54,847 nt of DNA, taken from contig JAGGRZ010000152.1 in the NCBI GenBank assembly GCA_021159335.1, forward strand, positions 1 to 54,847, read 5' to 3'. Every line of letters starts with the position of its first letter. Positions within the stretch are counted from its first letter, which is position 1. The position numbers were made by a program, and so were the translations under genes. Source of the DNA: a bacterium. Lineage in GTDB: Bacteria; UBP14; UBA6098; B30-G16. Positions 9,709 through 18,623 of this stretch are shown here, in pieces. A model generated the notes under the pieces. It had not been told where the DNA came from. It did no database searches and worked only from the letters and a program-made list of their open reading frames with translations.

Positions 9709-11130
9709 CTATTTCAGTATCACATTTTCTTTACTATTGTTGCTCCAAAAAGATGGTGGGGCTATGCCAAGTTTTTCGCAAAGTTCGATGCTTCCAAAGA
9801 GCTCGTTAGCATTTCCACTGTAAGATATTCTCCCAGCCTTAAGTGCCACTACTCTGTGTGCCGTTTTGCTTAATATGTCCGTGCGATGGGTTATGAGTAT
9901 TATTGTGGTCTTTTTCTTGGTTAGCTCTGCGATAATTTTTAGAACTTTTCCGCAGGTTTTTGAGTCGAGCGCAGCGAATGGCTCGTCAAGGATTAATATC
10001 TCGGGGTTTGTAGCAATAACTCCTGCCAAGCCGACAAGCCTTTGCTGACCGTCGGAAAGCTCAAAAGGTGACAAGTTCCATAGTTCCTCGTCGATACCGA
10101 CCAATTCAAGCGCATCGACGGCTTTCTTTTTCGGGTTGTTCAGCCCAAGAACCTTCGGACCGTAGCAAACATCGTTCCAGACAGTGTTGGCAAACAATTG
10201 CATCTCTGGAAACTGCATGACGATACCTACTCGCCCGAAACTTTCTATCCTACCCGACGATGGTTTAAGGATTCCCGCAGCCAAAAGTGCCAGCGTGGTT
10301 TTTCCGGAGCCGCTCGCACCAACGAGACCCACGAGTTCGCCCTTCCTTATGACCAGCGAAATATCGGTTAGCACTAACTCCTCAACATAGCTAAAGTCAA
10401 CATTTTCAAAAGCTAATGCTATTTCGTCGCTCTTTCGTCCTGCCTCAATTTTGGGAAGCTCAAGTGCACATAGAGGAATATTTTTTGGTTCTGTAAGTTT
10501 TCCATCTTTTAGAACTAAGACTTTATCCGCGTTCTGCGCAGCTTTATGGAGCTGTGTGATGTGAAGAATACCCGCTGTGTTTCTTATTTCGCTTATAGCG
10601 GAAAAGAGTGACTTTATACCGTTGTAATCAAGGTAGGCTTCGGGTTCATCAAGAATGAGAAAATCGGCTCCTGACGCTATGGCAGTTGCTATGGCGACTC
10701 GTGCTTTCATTCCACCAGAAAGCTCAAGCGGCGACCGATCAGCAAAAGGCATTAGCCCGAAAGTTTCCATTGCCCTATCGACTCGTGCTATTATTTCGTC
10801 CCTGGGAAGCGCCAGGTTCTCTAGTGTAAAGGCTATCTCGCGGCGTACATCGGTTGCAACGAAACCGTCTTCTGGATTCTGGAAAACATAGCCTATGTGA
10901 CGACGATATTTGTATTTTGTGCTGTCATCAAATGGATTCAGACCGTCCAGCCTGACTGTTCCTTTTTCCGGCTTTATTATCCCCGCAAGGACAAGAGAGA
11001 GGGTAGTTTTGCCGCTGCCGTTTTCGCCACAAAGCGCAACCACTCCCGGTTTTCTTAAAGTCAGATTCGCCCCAGAAAGCACTTCTTTCCCGTCGAAGTC
11101 AACATGGATGTCGCGCGCCTCAAGTTCCAT
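9709..11130 (-). CDS. Fused double ABC ATPase, energy-coupling-factor (ECF/CbiO) type
   Basis: The 473 residues hold two complete ABC ATPase domains. The first has Walker A GENGSGKTT (about 34-42), signature LSGGMKAR and Walker B FLILDEPEAYLD. The second has Walker A GASGSGKTT (about 270-278), signature LSDGQQRL and ILILDEPFAALD. The Q-loops read FQNPED and MQFPEMQLFANTV, the pattern of ECF transporter ATPases that power vitamin or metal-ion uptake. Usually EcfA1 and EcfA2 are separate genes; here they are one chain. No EcfT or substrate-binding S component is next to it, so the substrate cannot be named. The gene is divergent from gltX. No Shine-Dalgarno is seen before the ATG, and the promoter position suggests a nearly leaderless message. 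Confidence 0.9.
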   Translation of the reverse strand: MELEARDIHVDFDGKEVLSGANLTLRKPGVVALCGENGSGKTTLSLVLAGIIKPEKGTVRLDGLNPFDDSTKYKYRRHIGYVFQNPEDGFVATDVRREIAFTLENLALPRDEIIARVDRAMETFGLMPFADRSPLELSGGMKARVAIATAIASGADFLILDEPEAYLDYNGIKSLFSAISEIRNTAGILHITQLHKAAQNADKVLVLKDGKLTEPKNIPLCALELPKIEAGRKSDEIALAFENVDFSYVEELVLTDISLVIRKGELVGLVGASGSGKTTLALLAAGILKPSSGRIESFGRVGIVMQFPEMQLFANTVWNDVCYGPKVLGLNNPKKKAVDALELVGIDEELWNLSPFELSDGQQRLVGLAGVIATNPEILILDEPFAALDSKTCGKVLKIIAELTKKKTTIILITHRTDILSKTAHRVVALKAGRISYSGNANELFGSIELCEKLGIAPPSFWSNNSKENVILK

Positions 11131-11139
11131 AAGCTTAAA

Positions 11140-11168
11140 ATAGTAAAATTAACTTGATTAGCAATCAA
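11140..11168 (-). promoter_or_regulatory. Candidate promoter placing the ECF ATPase on a leaderless or near-leaderless mRNA
   Basis: TTGATT (11163-11168), a 17-base spacer and TACTAT (11140-11145) read on the minus strand. Only nine bases separate the -10 box from the ATG at 11130, so the transcript should begin at or within a few bases of the start codon. That agrees with the absence of a ribosome binding site. Confidence 0.45.
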
Positions 11169-11265
11169 ACAGGGCGAGCGTGCATTTTATGCGATTCGGT
11201 GAAAAGTAATTGCTTTATAGTGTTTCGTTGTTAATAATAGTTTCGAACTCTATCAAGGGGTAAAC

Positions 11266-12723
11266 ATGGTAAGGGTAAGATTCGCTCCATCACCAACGGG
11301 ACTTCCGCATGTTGGGAACATAAGAACCGCGCTTTTCAACTGGTTGTTCGCGCGCCATCACGGCGGAACATTTATCCTGCGAATAGAGGATACCGACCGA
11401 GAGCGGTATGACCCTAAGGCTCTTGAGGCTATAATGTCTGGGCTTAGATGGCTTGGACTCGATTGGGACGAGGGACCAGAGGTGGATGGTGAATACGGTC
11501 CGTATTTTCAGTCCCAGCGGATAGAAATATATCATGAGTTTGCGCGGAAGCTTGTCGAGATGGGAAAAGCATACTATTGCGATTGCTCGCCTGAAAGACT
11601 TGAGCGCGTTAGGAAGGAGCGAATGGAAAAGGGACTTCCGCCAATGTATGACCGCCATTGCAGAGAGCGGAATTTGGTGAGCGACCCTGCTGACCCTAAT
11701 ACAGTCTTGAGGTTCAAAATGCCTTTGTGGGGGAAAACATGCTTTCGTGATGAGCTGAGAGGAGAGATATGTTTCGAAAACTCAACTTTTGACGACATAG
11801 TTCTCATAAAATCCGATGGCTTTCCAACATATCACTTTGCTAATATAGTCGACGACCATCTCATGCGAGTAACGCATGTTATGCGCGCTGAGGAGTGGAT
11901 ACCAAGCACTGGGAAACATGTTCTTCTTTATGCAGCCTTCGGATGGGAGCCACCAAAATTCGTGCACCTACCAATGATTCTCGGTCCAGACCGCTCAAAG
12001 CTCTCAAAGCGTCACGGTGCGACATCGATAATAGAGTTCCAGAAAAAAGGAATTCTTCCCGAAGCAATGTTTAACTTTCTGGCGTTATTGGGGTGGTCAC
12101 CAAAGGACGACACCGAAATATTCACGAAAGACGAGCTCATAAAGCGTTTCGACATAGGCGGAATAAATACGGCTGCATCCGTGTTCGATTTCGATAAACT
12201 TCGCTGGATGAATGGCGAATACATAAGGATGCTCACTCCCCAAGAGCTTACCGAGCGATTAATGCCATTCTACAAAGAGTGGGGTTTTTGCACTGACGAG
12301 AATCCCTGTGACAGCGATTATCTGATAAAAGTTAGTAAAGCCATGCAGGAACGCCTAAAAACCCTTGTTGACATGCGAGAACTCGGATTTTTCTTCTTCC
12401 GCGAGCCGACGCAGTATGACCCTGAGGGAGTTAAGAAAAGCTTCAAGCCCGGTGTAGAACTTTGGCTTCGTGAGGTCGCCCAAGAATTCGAAAATTTGGA
12501 GCCGTGGACGGAGGAGAACATCGAAGCGGTGGTTCGTGGGTATGCCAAAAAGGTTGGCGTTGGTGCGGGTAAGATAATTCACCCCATACGAGTGGCTGTA
12601 TCAGGGCTTAGGATGGGACCGAGTCTTTTCGAGATGCTCGCCATTCTTGGCAGGGAGAAAGTTGTTGCGCGAATTCGCAGAGCTGCAGATTGGATTGAAA
12701 ATAACATAAGCAAGAAAACATAG
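11266..12723 (+). CDS. gltX: Glutamyl-tRNA synthetase
   Basis: This 485-residue class I aminoacyl-tRNA synthetase charges tRNA-Glu in the cytoplasm, using ATP. The nucleotide-binding signature is FAPSPTGLPHVGNIRTA at residues 5-21 (the HIGH element is HVGN). The second signature, DRSKLSKRHG (KMSKS class), is near residue 245. A Cys-rich segment CDC...RHC near residues 103-130 corresponds to the zinc-binding insert of bacterial GluRS. Length is typical of the family. The ATG at 11266 has AAGGGG about six bases upstream. The gene stands alone, divergent from the ABC ATPase. I cannot tell whether it is discriminating or also charges tRNA-Gln; no gatCAB genes are in the window. Confidence 0.96.
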   Translation: MVRVRFAPSPTGLPHVGNIRTALFNWLFARHHGGTFILRIEDTDRERYDPKALEAIMSGLRWLGLDWDEGPEVDGEYGPYFQSQRIEIYHEFARKLVEMGKAYYCDCSPERLERVRKERMEKGLPPMYDRHCRERNLVSDPADPNTVLRFKMPLWGKTCFRDELRGEICFENSTFDDIVLIKSDGFPTYHFANIVDDHLMRVTHVMRAEEWIPSTGKHVLLYAAFGWEPPKFVHLPMILGPDRSKLSKRHGATSIIEFQKKGILPEAMFNFLALLGWSPKDDTEIFTKDELIKRFDIGGINTAASVFDFDKLRWMNGEYIRMLTPQELTERLMPFYKEWGFCTDENPCDSDYLIKVSKAMQERLKTLVDMRELGFFFFREPTQYDPEGVKKSFKPGVELWLREVAQEFENLEPWTEENIEAVVRGYAKKVGVGAGKIIHPIRVAVSGLRMGPSLFEMLAILGREKVVARIRRAADWIENNISKKT

Positions 12724-12817
12724 GGCCACGCAGAGAATAAATCAGGAAGTACGGCATCTGCATGTTCGGACTTTCCCTTTAATGTACCCCGCGATTCCGA
12801 TGTAACCTTATTTTGAA

Positions 12818-12845
12818 TTGTTTTTTGGGCATCAGAGCGTATATT
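12818..12845 (+). promoter_or_regulatory. Candidate promoter for the Ig/Fn3/FGE-fold lipoprotein gene
   Basis: TTGTTT (12818-12823), 16-base spacer, TATATT (12840-12845), then a short leader with the strong GGAGGGAGG ribosome binding site before the ATG at 12875. The -35 match is weak. Confidence 0.4.
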
Positions 12846-12874
12846 TTGAATGTTAACAACGGAGGGAGGATTTA

Positions 12875-14389
12875 ATGAGGAAACCAGCCAGGGTATTGCT
12901 TATCGCTATCGCTTTCGGGCTTATTTTTACAGGATGCGAGAAGAAAAAGCCGCCATCGGGAGAGGAAAACAAACCGCCAGAAATAAGTATAACGGCTCCG
13001 CACAATGGCGATACGGTGTTCATTCCTTTTGATATAACGGTGGAGGCTACCGATGACGATAGCGTTGTTTCGGTGGTCTTCATGGTCAACGGCGAGACTT
13101 TGGCAACGCTAACCTCGTCTCCGTACCAGGTTTCCGTGGCTGACTCATCGGATACGGGCAATCTTTTAATCGTGGCATGTGCTTTCGATAATGATGGTGA
13201 CAGTGCATGCGCGTCAGTAACTGTGTTCGCGAAACTTCCTGAGGAACCTTCCGATTTCAGGCTCGATGCCCCAAAGAAGAGTTCTCACAATGTTTATCTT
13301 GTGTGGAAGCGATTCACGAGCGGTGTGTTTTACAGATACCGGGTTTACATGGCTTCTGGTGCAACCGTTGATTCGACCGATTCCATGGTCGCTGAAATAG
13401 GAACTGTGGGTGATACATCACTTCTTGTTGACTATTTAGCCCCCACATCGACATACTCCTTCAGGGTTTATGTTCTACCTCTCGGTGGTGAACCGCTTAA
13501 GAGCAACAAAGTAACCGTGACGACGGAGGAAGTCCCGATACCTCATGATGACCATGCACCACTCGTTCACATTCCAGCTGACGAATTTGATATGGGTGAC
13601 TCGTGGGGAATTGGTGGTGCTGAGGAGTTTCCCGTTCACATCGTTCACCTATCCGAATATTACATATACAAGTACGAAGTTACATGCGCACAGTATGCCG
13701 AGTTCATCGCTTCTGGCGGCTACGATGACCCTGAGTGGTGGGACCCGGTAAGCTGGAAGTGGAAGGAGTCAGAGCACATAAATGCTCCCCTTAACTGGGG
13801 CAATCCCGACTACCATCTTGGGGAGGAATTCCCGAATTACCCTGTTACCGGAATTTCATGGTACGAGGCTATGGCTTATGCCCGTTTCGTGGGGAAAAGC
13901 CTTCCCACCGAGGCTGAATGGGAGTTCGCAGCGCGAGGAAACGAGGGCGAGGACATTAATTCCGATGGTATTCCTGATGGCTTCAAATTCCCGTGGGGAA
14001 ATGAGTTCTACAGAGGTGACAGCACATTTTGCAACTACAAATCAGGCGCTGATGGGGGCATGGATTCTTACGATGACGGCTATCGTCTGACCGCTCCCGT
14101 TGGCTCGTATCCACATGGTGCATCTCCGTTTGGAGTTATGGATATGGCGGGAAATGTCGCGGAATGGTGTTATGACTGGTTCGATATTAATTACTACAGC
14201 TTCTCCCCATACGAGAACCCCACGGGTCCCGAGACCGGCACTGAAAAAGTGGTGCGCGGAGGAAGCTACATAACGACTTCATCTATTGATTTGCCCGGCT
14301 ACAATCTCAGAACTACATCGAGAGCAAAAAAATCCCCCGAAACAAGGCGAAATTTTATCGGTTTCCGGTTGGTGAAAAGAGTCCGCTGA
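12875..14389 (+). CDS. Lipoprotein with Ig-like, fibronectin III and FGE/sulfatase-modifying-factor-fold domains
   Basis: The 504-residue product has a lipoprotein signal ending LIFTGC (Cys21). Next come an Ig-like domain (about 36-115; PPEISITAPHNGDTV, then V..V.F.VNG), a fibronectin type III-like domain (about 125-215) and a C-terminal formylglycine-generating-enzyme-fold domain (about 225-504). That last domain shows the usual order: IPADEFDMG, YYIYKYEVT, YPVTGISWYEA, LPTEAEWEFAARG, DMAGNVAEW, VVRGGSY and IGFRLVKR. The catalytic cysteines of true FGE lie between RGGS and GFR; this stretch (RTTSRAKKSPETRRNFIGFR) has none. I infer a non-catalytic, carbohydrate- or partner-binding use of the fold, as in many SUMF1-like lipoproteins. 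The start is fixed by GGAGGGAGG. Confidence 0.88.
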   Translation: MRKPARVLLIAIAFGLIFTGCEKKKPPSGEENKPPEISITAPHNGDTVFIPFDITVEATDDDSVVSVVFMVNGETLATLTSSPYQVSVADSSDTGNLLIVACAFDNDGDSACASVTVFAKLPEEPSDFRLDAPKKSSHNVYLVWKRFTSGVFYRYRVYMASGATVDSTDSMVAEIGTVGDTSLLVDYLAPTSTYSFRVYVLPLGGEPLKSNKVTVTTEEVPIPHDDHAPLVHIPADEFDMGDSWGIGGAEEFPVHIVHLSEYYIYKYEVTCAQYAEFIASGGYDDPEWWDPVSWKWKESEHINAPLNWGNPDYHLGEEFPNYPVTGISWYEAMAYARFVGKSLPTEAEWEFAARGNEGEDINSDGIPDGFKFPWGNEFYRGDSTFCNYKSGADGGMDSYDDGYRLTAPVGSYPHGASPFGVMDMAGNVAEWCYDWFDINYYSFSPYENPTGPETGTEKVVRGGSYITTSSIDLPGYNLRTTSRAKKSPETRRNFIGFRLVKRVR

Positions 14390-14419
14390 GGATTAAAGTA
14401 GAAGGAGAGGAGGGGAAAA

Positions 14420-15040
14420 ATGGAAATAACATGGTTGGGACATGCTGGATTCATGCTTGAGGGAGTAAAGAGGATATACATAGACCCTTACCAGATAAAA
14501 ACCGGATTACCACCTGCTGACATTGTTCTTGTTACTCATTCTCACTTCGACCACTTCTCTCAGAACGATATAAAGCGCATCCTCGGCGATAGCACAGTTA
14601 TTGTAGCCCCTTCCGATTGCAAAATGTCGGGTAATGTGAGAAATGTTAAACCCGGCGATACTATCGAAATAGGCGGTGTGAAAATTGAAGCTGTCCCAGC
14701 GTATAATATTGGGAAAAGATTTCACCCCAAAGAAAGCGGCTGGGTTGGGTATGTGGTGGAGATGGATGGCGTAAGAGTTTATCATGCAGGTGACACAGAC
14801 CTGATACCAGAAATGAAGTCGATCAACGCAGATGTAGCACTTTTACCGATAGGTGGAACATACACCATGAATGTCTCTGAGGCGATAGAAGCGGCGAAAA
14901 CGATAAAACCCAAGCTTGCCATACCAATGCATTTCGGCTCCATAGTGGGTTCAACCAGCGATGCCATAAACTTCTGCAGAAAGTGCCCAATAGATTGCAA
15001 AGTCCCCGAGATTTACGAGCCAATAAAAGTGCAATTTTAG
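14420..15040 (+). CDS. Metallo-beta-lactamase-fold hydrolase (UlaG/UPF0173-like)
   Basis: The 206-residue cytoplasmic protein begins MEITWLGHAGFML, the usual opening of the UlaG/UPF0173 branch. It carries the metal-binding motif THSHFDHFS (HxHxDH) near residue 37, a later YHAGDTD and a final PMHFG histidine, so the two-metal site looks complete. Length is close to the small members of the family. Substrates in this group are diverse (lactones, phosphodiesters) and nothing nearby names one. The ATG at 14420 follows GGAGAGGAGGGG. Its stop lies four bases before the OmpA-family gene, so the two are probably cotranscribed. Confidence 0.85.
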   Translation: MEITWLGHAGFMLEGVKRIYIDPYQIKTGLPPADIVLVTHSHFDHFSQNDIKRILGDSTVIVAPSDCKMSGNVRNVKPGDTIEIGGVKIEAVPAYNIGKRFHPKESGWVGYVVEMDGVRVYHAGDTDLIPEMKSINADVALLPIGGTYTMNVSEAIEAAKTIKPKLAIPMHFGSIVGSTSDAINFCRKCPIDCKVPEIYEPIKVQF

Positions 15041-15044
15041 TTCC

Positions 15045-16283
15045 ATGATTCGAGCATTTATACTCTTATCGTTGGTCATCAACCTTTTGGGCGCCTACGA
15101 TTACTTTTCAGTCGAGGCTGGCGCAGGGGTTCTTGAGAGCCCCTGTCTTGCTTTAGGTGTTATGTTCAATTCCGATAGTAAATTGGCTTTTGGTGCTGGT
15201 GTCGCAACCGCAAAAAACGATGAGTTCATAGCAGCGCCTAAAATTCTCTCCCGCTTTAAGATAATTATGACTAAAAGGGCTTCGACTGAGCTTGATGTTG
15301 GTGGCGGTGTTTTTTTCCGCGAAAACGATAAAAAACCGTTCTTCGAGGTTTCCGTTGGTGGTTCATATCTTTTGACATGCGCCGTTGTGGCAAAGTTGGC
15401 TTTTGGTGTGGCTACTGCGGGATTTGAGAGTGATGGAACGAAATTTGGCATTGCGCTAAAGCTTGAGGTAAAGCTTGGTTTCAGTGATAAGGACCACGAT
15501 TGGGTGGTGGACCGATTGGACCGCTGCCCGAAAACCCCTGAAGGAGCTTTGGTAGATAAAAATGGTTGTGCCTTAGATAGTGATGCTGATGGCGTTTTTG
15601 ATGGCATCGATAAGTGCCCTAACACGCCTTTGGCTGCGCTCGTTGATTCGACTGGTTGCCCTGAGGACAGCGATAGCGACGGTGTTTACGATGGCGTTGA
15701 TAGATGCCCAAATACGCCCAAGGGCATTAATGTCGATTCGGTAGGCTGTCCCGTTGATTCTGACCACGATGGTGTTCCCGATTATGCTGATTCTTGCTCT
15801 AATACCCCTTCGGGTGCAGTGGTGGACCTTATAGGTTGCCCGCGCGATTCCGATGAAGATGGTGTGCTCGACGGTTTAGACCAGTGCCCGGGCACTCCCA
15901 CGGGTTTTGAGGTGGATAGGTTCGGGTGCCCCAAAATACCCCCTGTGGAGCATGAGGAGATAGAAAACCTTTTCCGCGACAATCTTGAGCTTACCGCAAG
16001 TGCACTGAATAAACTTCAAAGGCTGGCTTTAAGGCTGAGAGCCTATCCCGCAAGAAAAATTAAAATGCTTGTTTATACAGACATTCAAGGAAGCCCCGCC
16101 TACAACAGAAGACGAGCGCGAAAAGTCGGTGAAAAAATAATTCAATTCCTCAAAGACGAAGGTGTTGATCCGAAGCAGATAGAGGTTGTAGCGATGGGCG
16201 AACGGGACCCGGTAATCCGAAGCTACAGCGCTGAGGCAAAAAGAAAGAACAGGCGAGTCGTGTTCGTTTACGAGGAAAAGTAA
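15045..16283 (+). CDS. OmpA-family outer-membrane protein with thrombospondin type 3 calcium-binding repeats
   Basis: The 412 residues start with a signal peptide (MIRAFILLSLVINLLGAYD). A beta-strand-rich part of about 130 residues that could form a barrel follows. Next are five TSP3-type repeats of the form D.DGV.DG.D.CPNTP.G..VD..GCP (about 150-300). The C-terminal OmpA-like peptidoglycan-binding domain (about 310-412) includes GSPAYNRRRARKVGE and AEAKRKNRRVVF, the counterparts of the conserved N..LS..RA and N.RV motifs. TSP3 repeats bind calcium in relatives. The protein would sit in the outer membrane and hold the cell wall. No clear Shine-Dalgarno is seen; the four-base gap from the previous stop suggests translational coupling. 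Confidence 0.9.
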   Translation: MIRAFILLSLVINLLGAYDYFSVEAGAGVLESPCLALGVMFNSDSKLAFGAGVATAKNDEFIAAPKILSRFKIIMTKRASTELDVGGGVFFRENDKKPFFEVSVGGSYLLTCAVVAKLAFGVATAGFESDGTKFGIALKLEVKLGFSDKDHDWVVDRLDRCPKTPEGALVDKNGCALDSDADGVFDGIDKCPNTPLAALVDSTGCPEDSDSDGVYDGVDRCPNTPKGINVDSVGCPVDSDHDGVPDYADSCSNTPSGAVVDLIGCPRDSDEDGVLDGLDQCPGTPTGFEVDRFGCPKIPPVEHEEIENLFRDNLELTASALNKLQRLALRLRAYPARKIKMLVYTDIQGSPAYNRRRARKVGEKIIQFLKDEGVDPKQIEVVAMGERDPVIRSYSAEAKRKNRRVVFVYEEK

Positions 16284-16290
16284 GAGTCAA

Positions 16291-17289
16291 ATGCGGATTC
16301 TCGTTATACAGACTGCGTGGATAGGTGATAACATACTGACTCTACCGCTCATACAAATTCTCGCTGAAGCTGGTAACGAGGTCGAGGTAATGACGACCCC
16401 CAAGGCTCACCAAATTTATGTTAACAACCCCTTCGTGAGCGATATCTTGTTGTTCGACAAAAACGGCGCAGACCGGGGGATAGGTGGCATATTAAGAATC
16501 GTGCCGATTGTTAAGTCGAGAAATTATGATGCAGCTTTGCTGGCACAAAGGTGGTGGCGCAGCGCATTAATAGCATTCCTGGCAAGGATACCTTTAAGGA
16601 TAGGTTTTAAGTCTTCCCCAGCTAAAATACTTTACACTAAAACAGTTGATGTTTCAAATTTTGACCATGAAGCTAAAAGGCTTGCGGCTCTTGCCATTCC
16701 GCTTGGCATAGCATACTCCCAATTACCACAGCCAAAGCTTTATCCTGCCGAGTCCCATCGAATTCAGGCTCATCTGTTTCTTTCCGAAAACGCGCCCAAA
16801 GGCAAAAGGCTGATATTCATTGCGCCAGGAAGTGCCTGGGAAACGAAGCGGTACCCGTTTCTCGCCGAAGTAGGAAGAAAACTCGTGGAAAGTGGCTATG
16901 CTATTGGCATCGTGGGTTCCATTGGAGAAAAGGAACTTTGCCGTTCCATAGCGGAAGAGATCGGCAGGGAAATATTCGTTTCAACGAACAACGACATTTT
17001 ATTTACATCAGCGCTTTTCTCTTTTGGCGAGGTGGTCATAGCAAACGACTCCGGTGCTGGGCACATCGCGGCTGCCTCTGGTGTGCCAGTGGTTTCTATT
17101 TTTGGCCCAACTACCCCTGAAATGGGATTTTATCCTTTGGCTTCTAAGGCTAAAGTAGTCGAAGTTAATCTCGAATGCCGACCGTGCGGACCTCATGGAC
17201 ATAAAAGGTGCCCAAAGGGACATCACAATTGCATGAGGCTCATAAAGCCTGAAGAGGTTGTCGCAGCGGCGCTTTCTTTAATAGAATAA
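16291..17289 (+). CDS. waaF: Glycosyltransferase family 9, LPS heptosyltransferase II-like
   Basis: The 332-residue protein begins MRILVIQTAWIGDNILTLPL, typical of family 9 heptosyltransferases. It has the donor-site motifs APGSAWETKRYP (about 178) and IANDSGAGHIAAASGVPVV (about 250), followed by SIFGPTTPE. The C-terminal part has a Cys-rich segment (CRPCGPHGHKRCPKGHHNC) often seen in WaaF. The family adds ADP-heptose to the LPS inner core on the cytoplasmic face of the inner membrane. It starts seven bases after the OmpA-family stop and is probably in the same transcript. The exact acceptor (first or second heptose) is inferred from similarity only. Confidence 0.85.
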   Translation: MRILVIQTAWIGDNILTLPLIQILAEAGNEVEVMTTPKAHQIYVNNPFVSDILLFDKNGADRGIGGILRIVPIVKSRNYDAALLAQRWWRSALIAFLARIPLRIGFKSSPAKILYTKTVDVSNFDHEAKRLAALAIPLGIAYSQLPQPKLYPAESHRIQAHLFLSENAPKGKRLIFIAPGSAWETKRYPFLAEVGRKLVESGYAIGIVGSIGEKELCRSIAEEIGREIFVSTNNDILFTSALFSFGEVVIANDSGAGHIAAASGVPVVSIFGPTTPEMGFYPLASKAKVVEVNLECRPCGPHGHKRCPKGHHNCMRLIKPEEVVAAALSLIE

Positions 17290-17291
17290 TT

Positions 17292-17319
17292 TTGATTTTT
17301 AGGCTTGAAACAGTATTTT
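17292..17319 (+). promoter_or_regulatory. Candidate promoter for purA
   Basis: TTGATT (17292-17297), 16-base spacer, TATTTT (17314-17319). It lies in the 47-base gap between the glycosyltransferase stop and the purA start at 17337. The match is moderate. Confidence 0.35.
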
Positions 17320-17336
17320 AAATAGGCTAAGAGACC

Positions 17337-18623
17337 ATGGTGGAAAAGAGCAACAAATTGGTGGTAGGGTTATTCTGGGGCGACGAGGGCAAGGCAAAAA
17401 TTGTGGACTTTCTCACTCCGTATGCAGAGGTAGTGGTTCGCTACCAGGGCGGGGCTAATGCAGGGCACTCAGTCGAAGTGGCTGGACAGCGTTTCGTTCT
17501 CCATCAGGTCCCCACTGGAATACTTCATCCCGATAAGAAGTGCGTTCTCGGTGCTGGAATGGTTATAGATTTGCCGCAGCTTGTGGAAGAGCTTTCCGAA
17601 CTCGAAAGTAAAGGAATTGAGTGGCGGGGCAGAGTAATGGTAAGTCCCCGTGCTCACCTTGTGTTGCCCTACCATAAGCTTATCGAGGAAATCCAGGAAG
17701 CCAAGCGTTCCATAGGAACGACAAGGCGGGGGATAGGACCCGCGTATCGCGATAAAGCCGCAAGAATAGGAATAAGAGTAGGTGAGGTCAAGCTGGGCAA
17801 GGCACATCTTATTAAGAGACTTGGTATATGGCTAAAGGAAGTTGGGGAGCTATACGAAAAGACTGCTGGCGTGTCTTTCCCTTCGCCAGAAAGCGTGGCG
17901 AACGAGCTGGTTAGTTCCGCTGAGTTACTCGCGGATTCTATAACTGAGGCGAGCGCATATCTTTATGAGGTCGCTAAGCGCGGCGGAATACTCGCCGAGG
18001 GCGCTCAAGGAACTATGTTATCCCTCAATTGGGGAACATACCCGTTCGTAACAAGCTCGGAGACTACTGCCGGCGGTGCTTCAGAGGGACTCGGCATCGA
18101 TATCAGAATGTTTGATTCGATAATAGGAGTCGCAAAAGCCTTCTGCACGAGAGTCGGCAATGGTCCCTTCCCGACAGAGGCTGACGAGGAAACACAGAAA
18201 TTGCTGAGAGGAACTGGCGAAAATCTTTACGACGAGTTCGGCTCTACTACTGGCCGGCCGCGGCGATGCGGGTGGTTCGATTCCGTGATACTTCGTTACT
18301 CAACCAGGATAAACGGTGTCCAGGAGATAGCGCTCACAAAACTTGATGTTCTCTCCGGAATTGAGCCGCTCAAAGTGGCTGTTAATTACCGCGATTATGG
18401 CGACGAACTACCTGTAACAGCGGAGGAAATGGAAACTGTAGAACCCATTTACGAGGAGCTCCCCGGCTGGAGCATGGATATTTCTGCGGTTCGTAAGTTC
18501 GAAGAGTTGCCCGAAAACGCCAAAAATTATATTCGATTTTTGGAAAAGATAGCAGGAGTGCCGATACGATACATCGGCGTTGGACCGGGCAGAGATGATA
18601 TAATAGTAAGGGGTGAGCAATGA
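17337..18623 (+). CDS. purA: Adenylosuccinate synthetase
   Basis: The 428-residue cytoplasmic enzyme makes adenylosuccinate from IMP and aspartate using GTP, the first committed step to AMP. Family signatures are FWGDEGKAKIVD (about 14-25), YQGGANAGHS with the conserved His, GTTRRGIGPAY (about 129-139), EGAQGTMLS and TTGRPRRCGWFD. Length matches bacterial PurA. One oddity is the P-loop-like signature, which normally reads GDEGKGK; here it is GDEGKAK. Everything else expected for activity appears present. The last four bases overlap the ATG of the following oxidoreductase gene (ATGA), so the pair is translationally coupled. Confidence 0.95.
   Translation: MVEKSNKLVVGLFWGDEGKAKIVDFLTPYAEVVVRYQGGANAGHSVEVAGQRFVLHQVPTGILHPDKKCVLGAGMVIDLPQLVEELSELESKGIEWRGRVMVSPRAHLVLPYHKLIEEIQEAKRSIGTTRRGIGPAYRDKAARIGIRVGEVKLGKAHLIKRLGIWLKEVGELYEKTAGVSFPSPESVANELVSSAELLADSITEASAYLYEVAKRGGILAEGAQGTMLSLNWGTYPFVTSSETTAGGASEGLGIDIRMFDSIIGVAKAFCTRVGNGPFPTEADEETQKLLRGTGENLYDEFGSTTGRPRRCGWFDSVILRYSTRINGVQEIALTKLDVLSGIEPLKVAVNYRDYGDELPVTAEEMETVEPIYEELPGWSMDISAVRKFEELPENAKNYIRFLEKIAGVPIRYIGVGPGRDDIIVRGEQ

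Noticed and set aside
12875-14389. Active sulfatase-modifying enzyme
   Set aside because: No catalytic cysteines are present and there is no sulfatase gene in the window.
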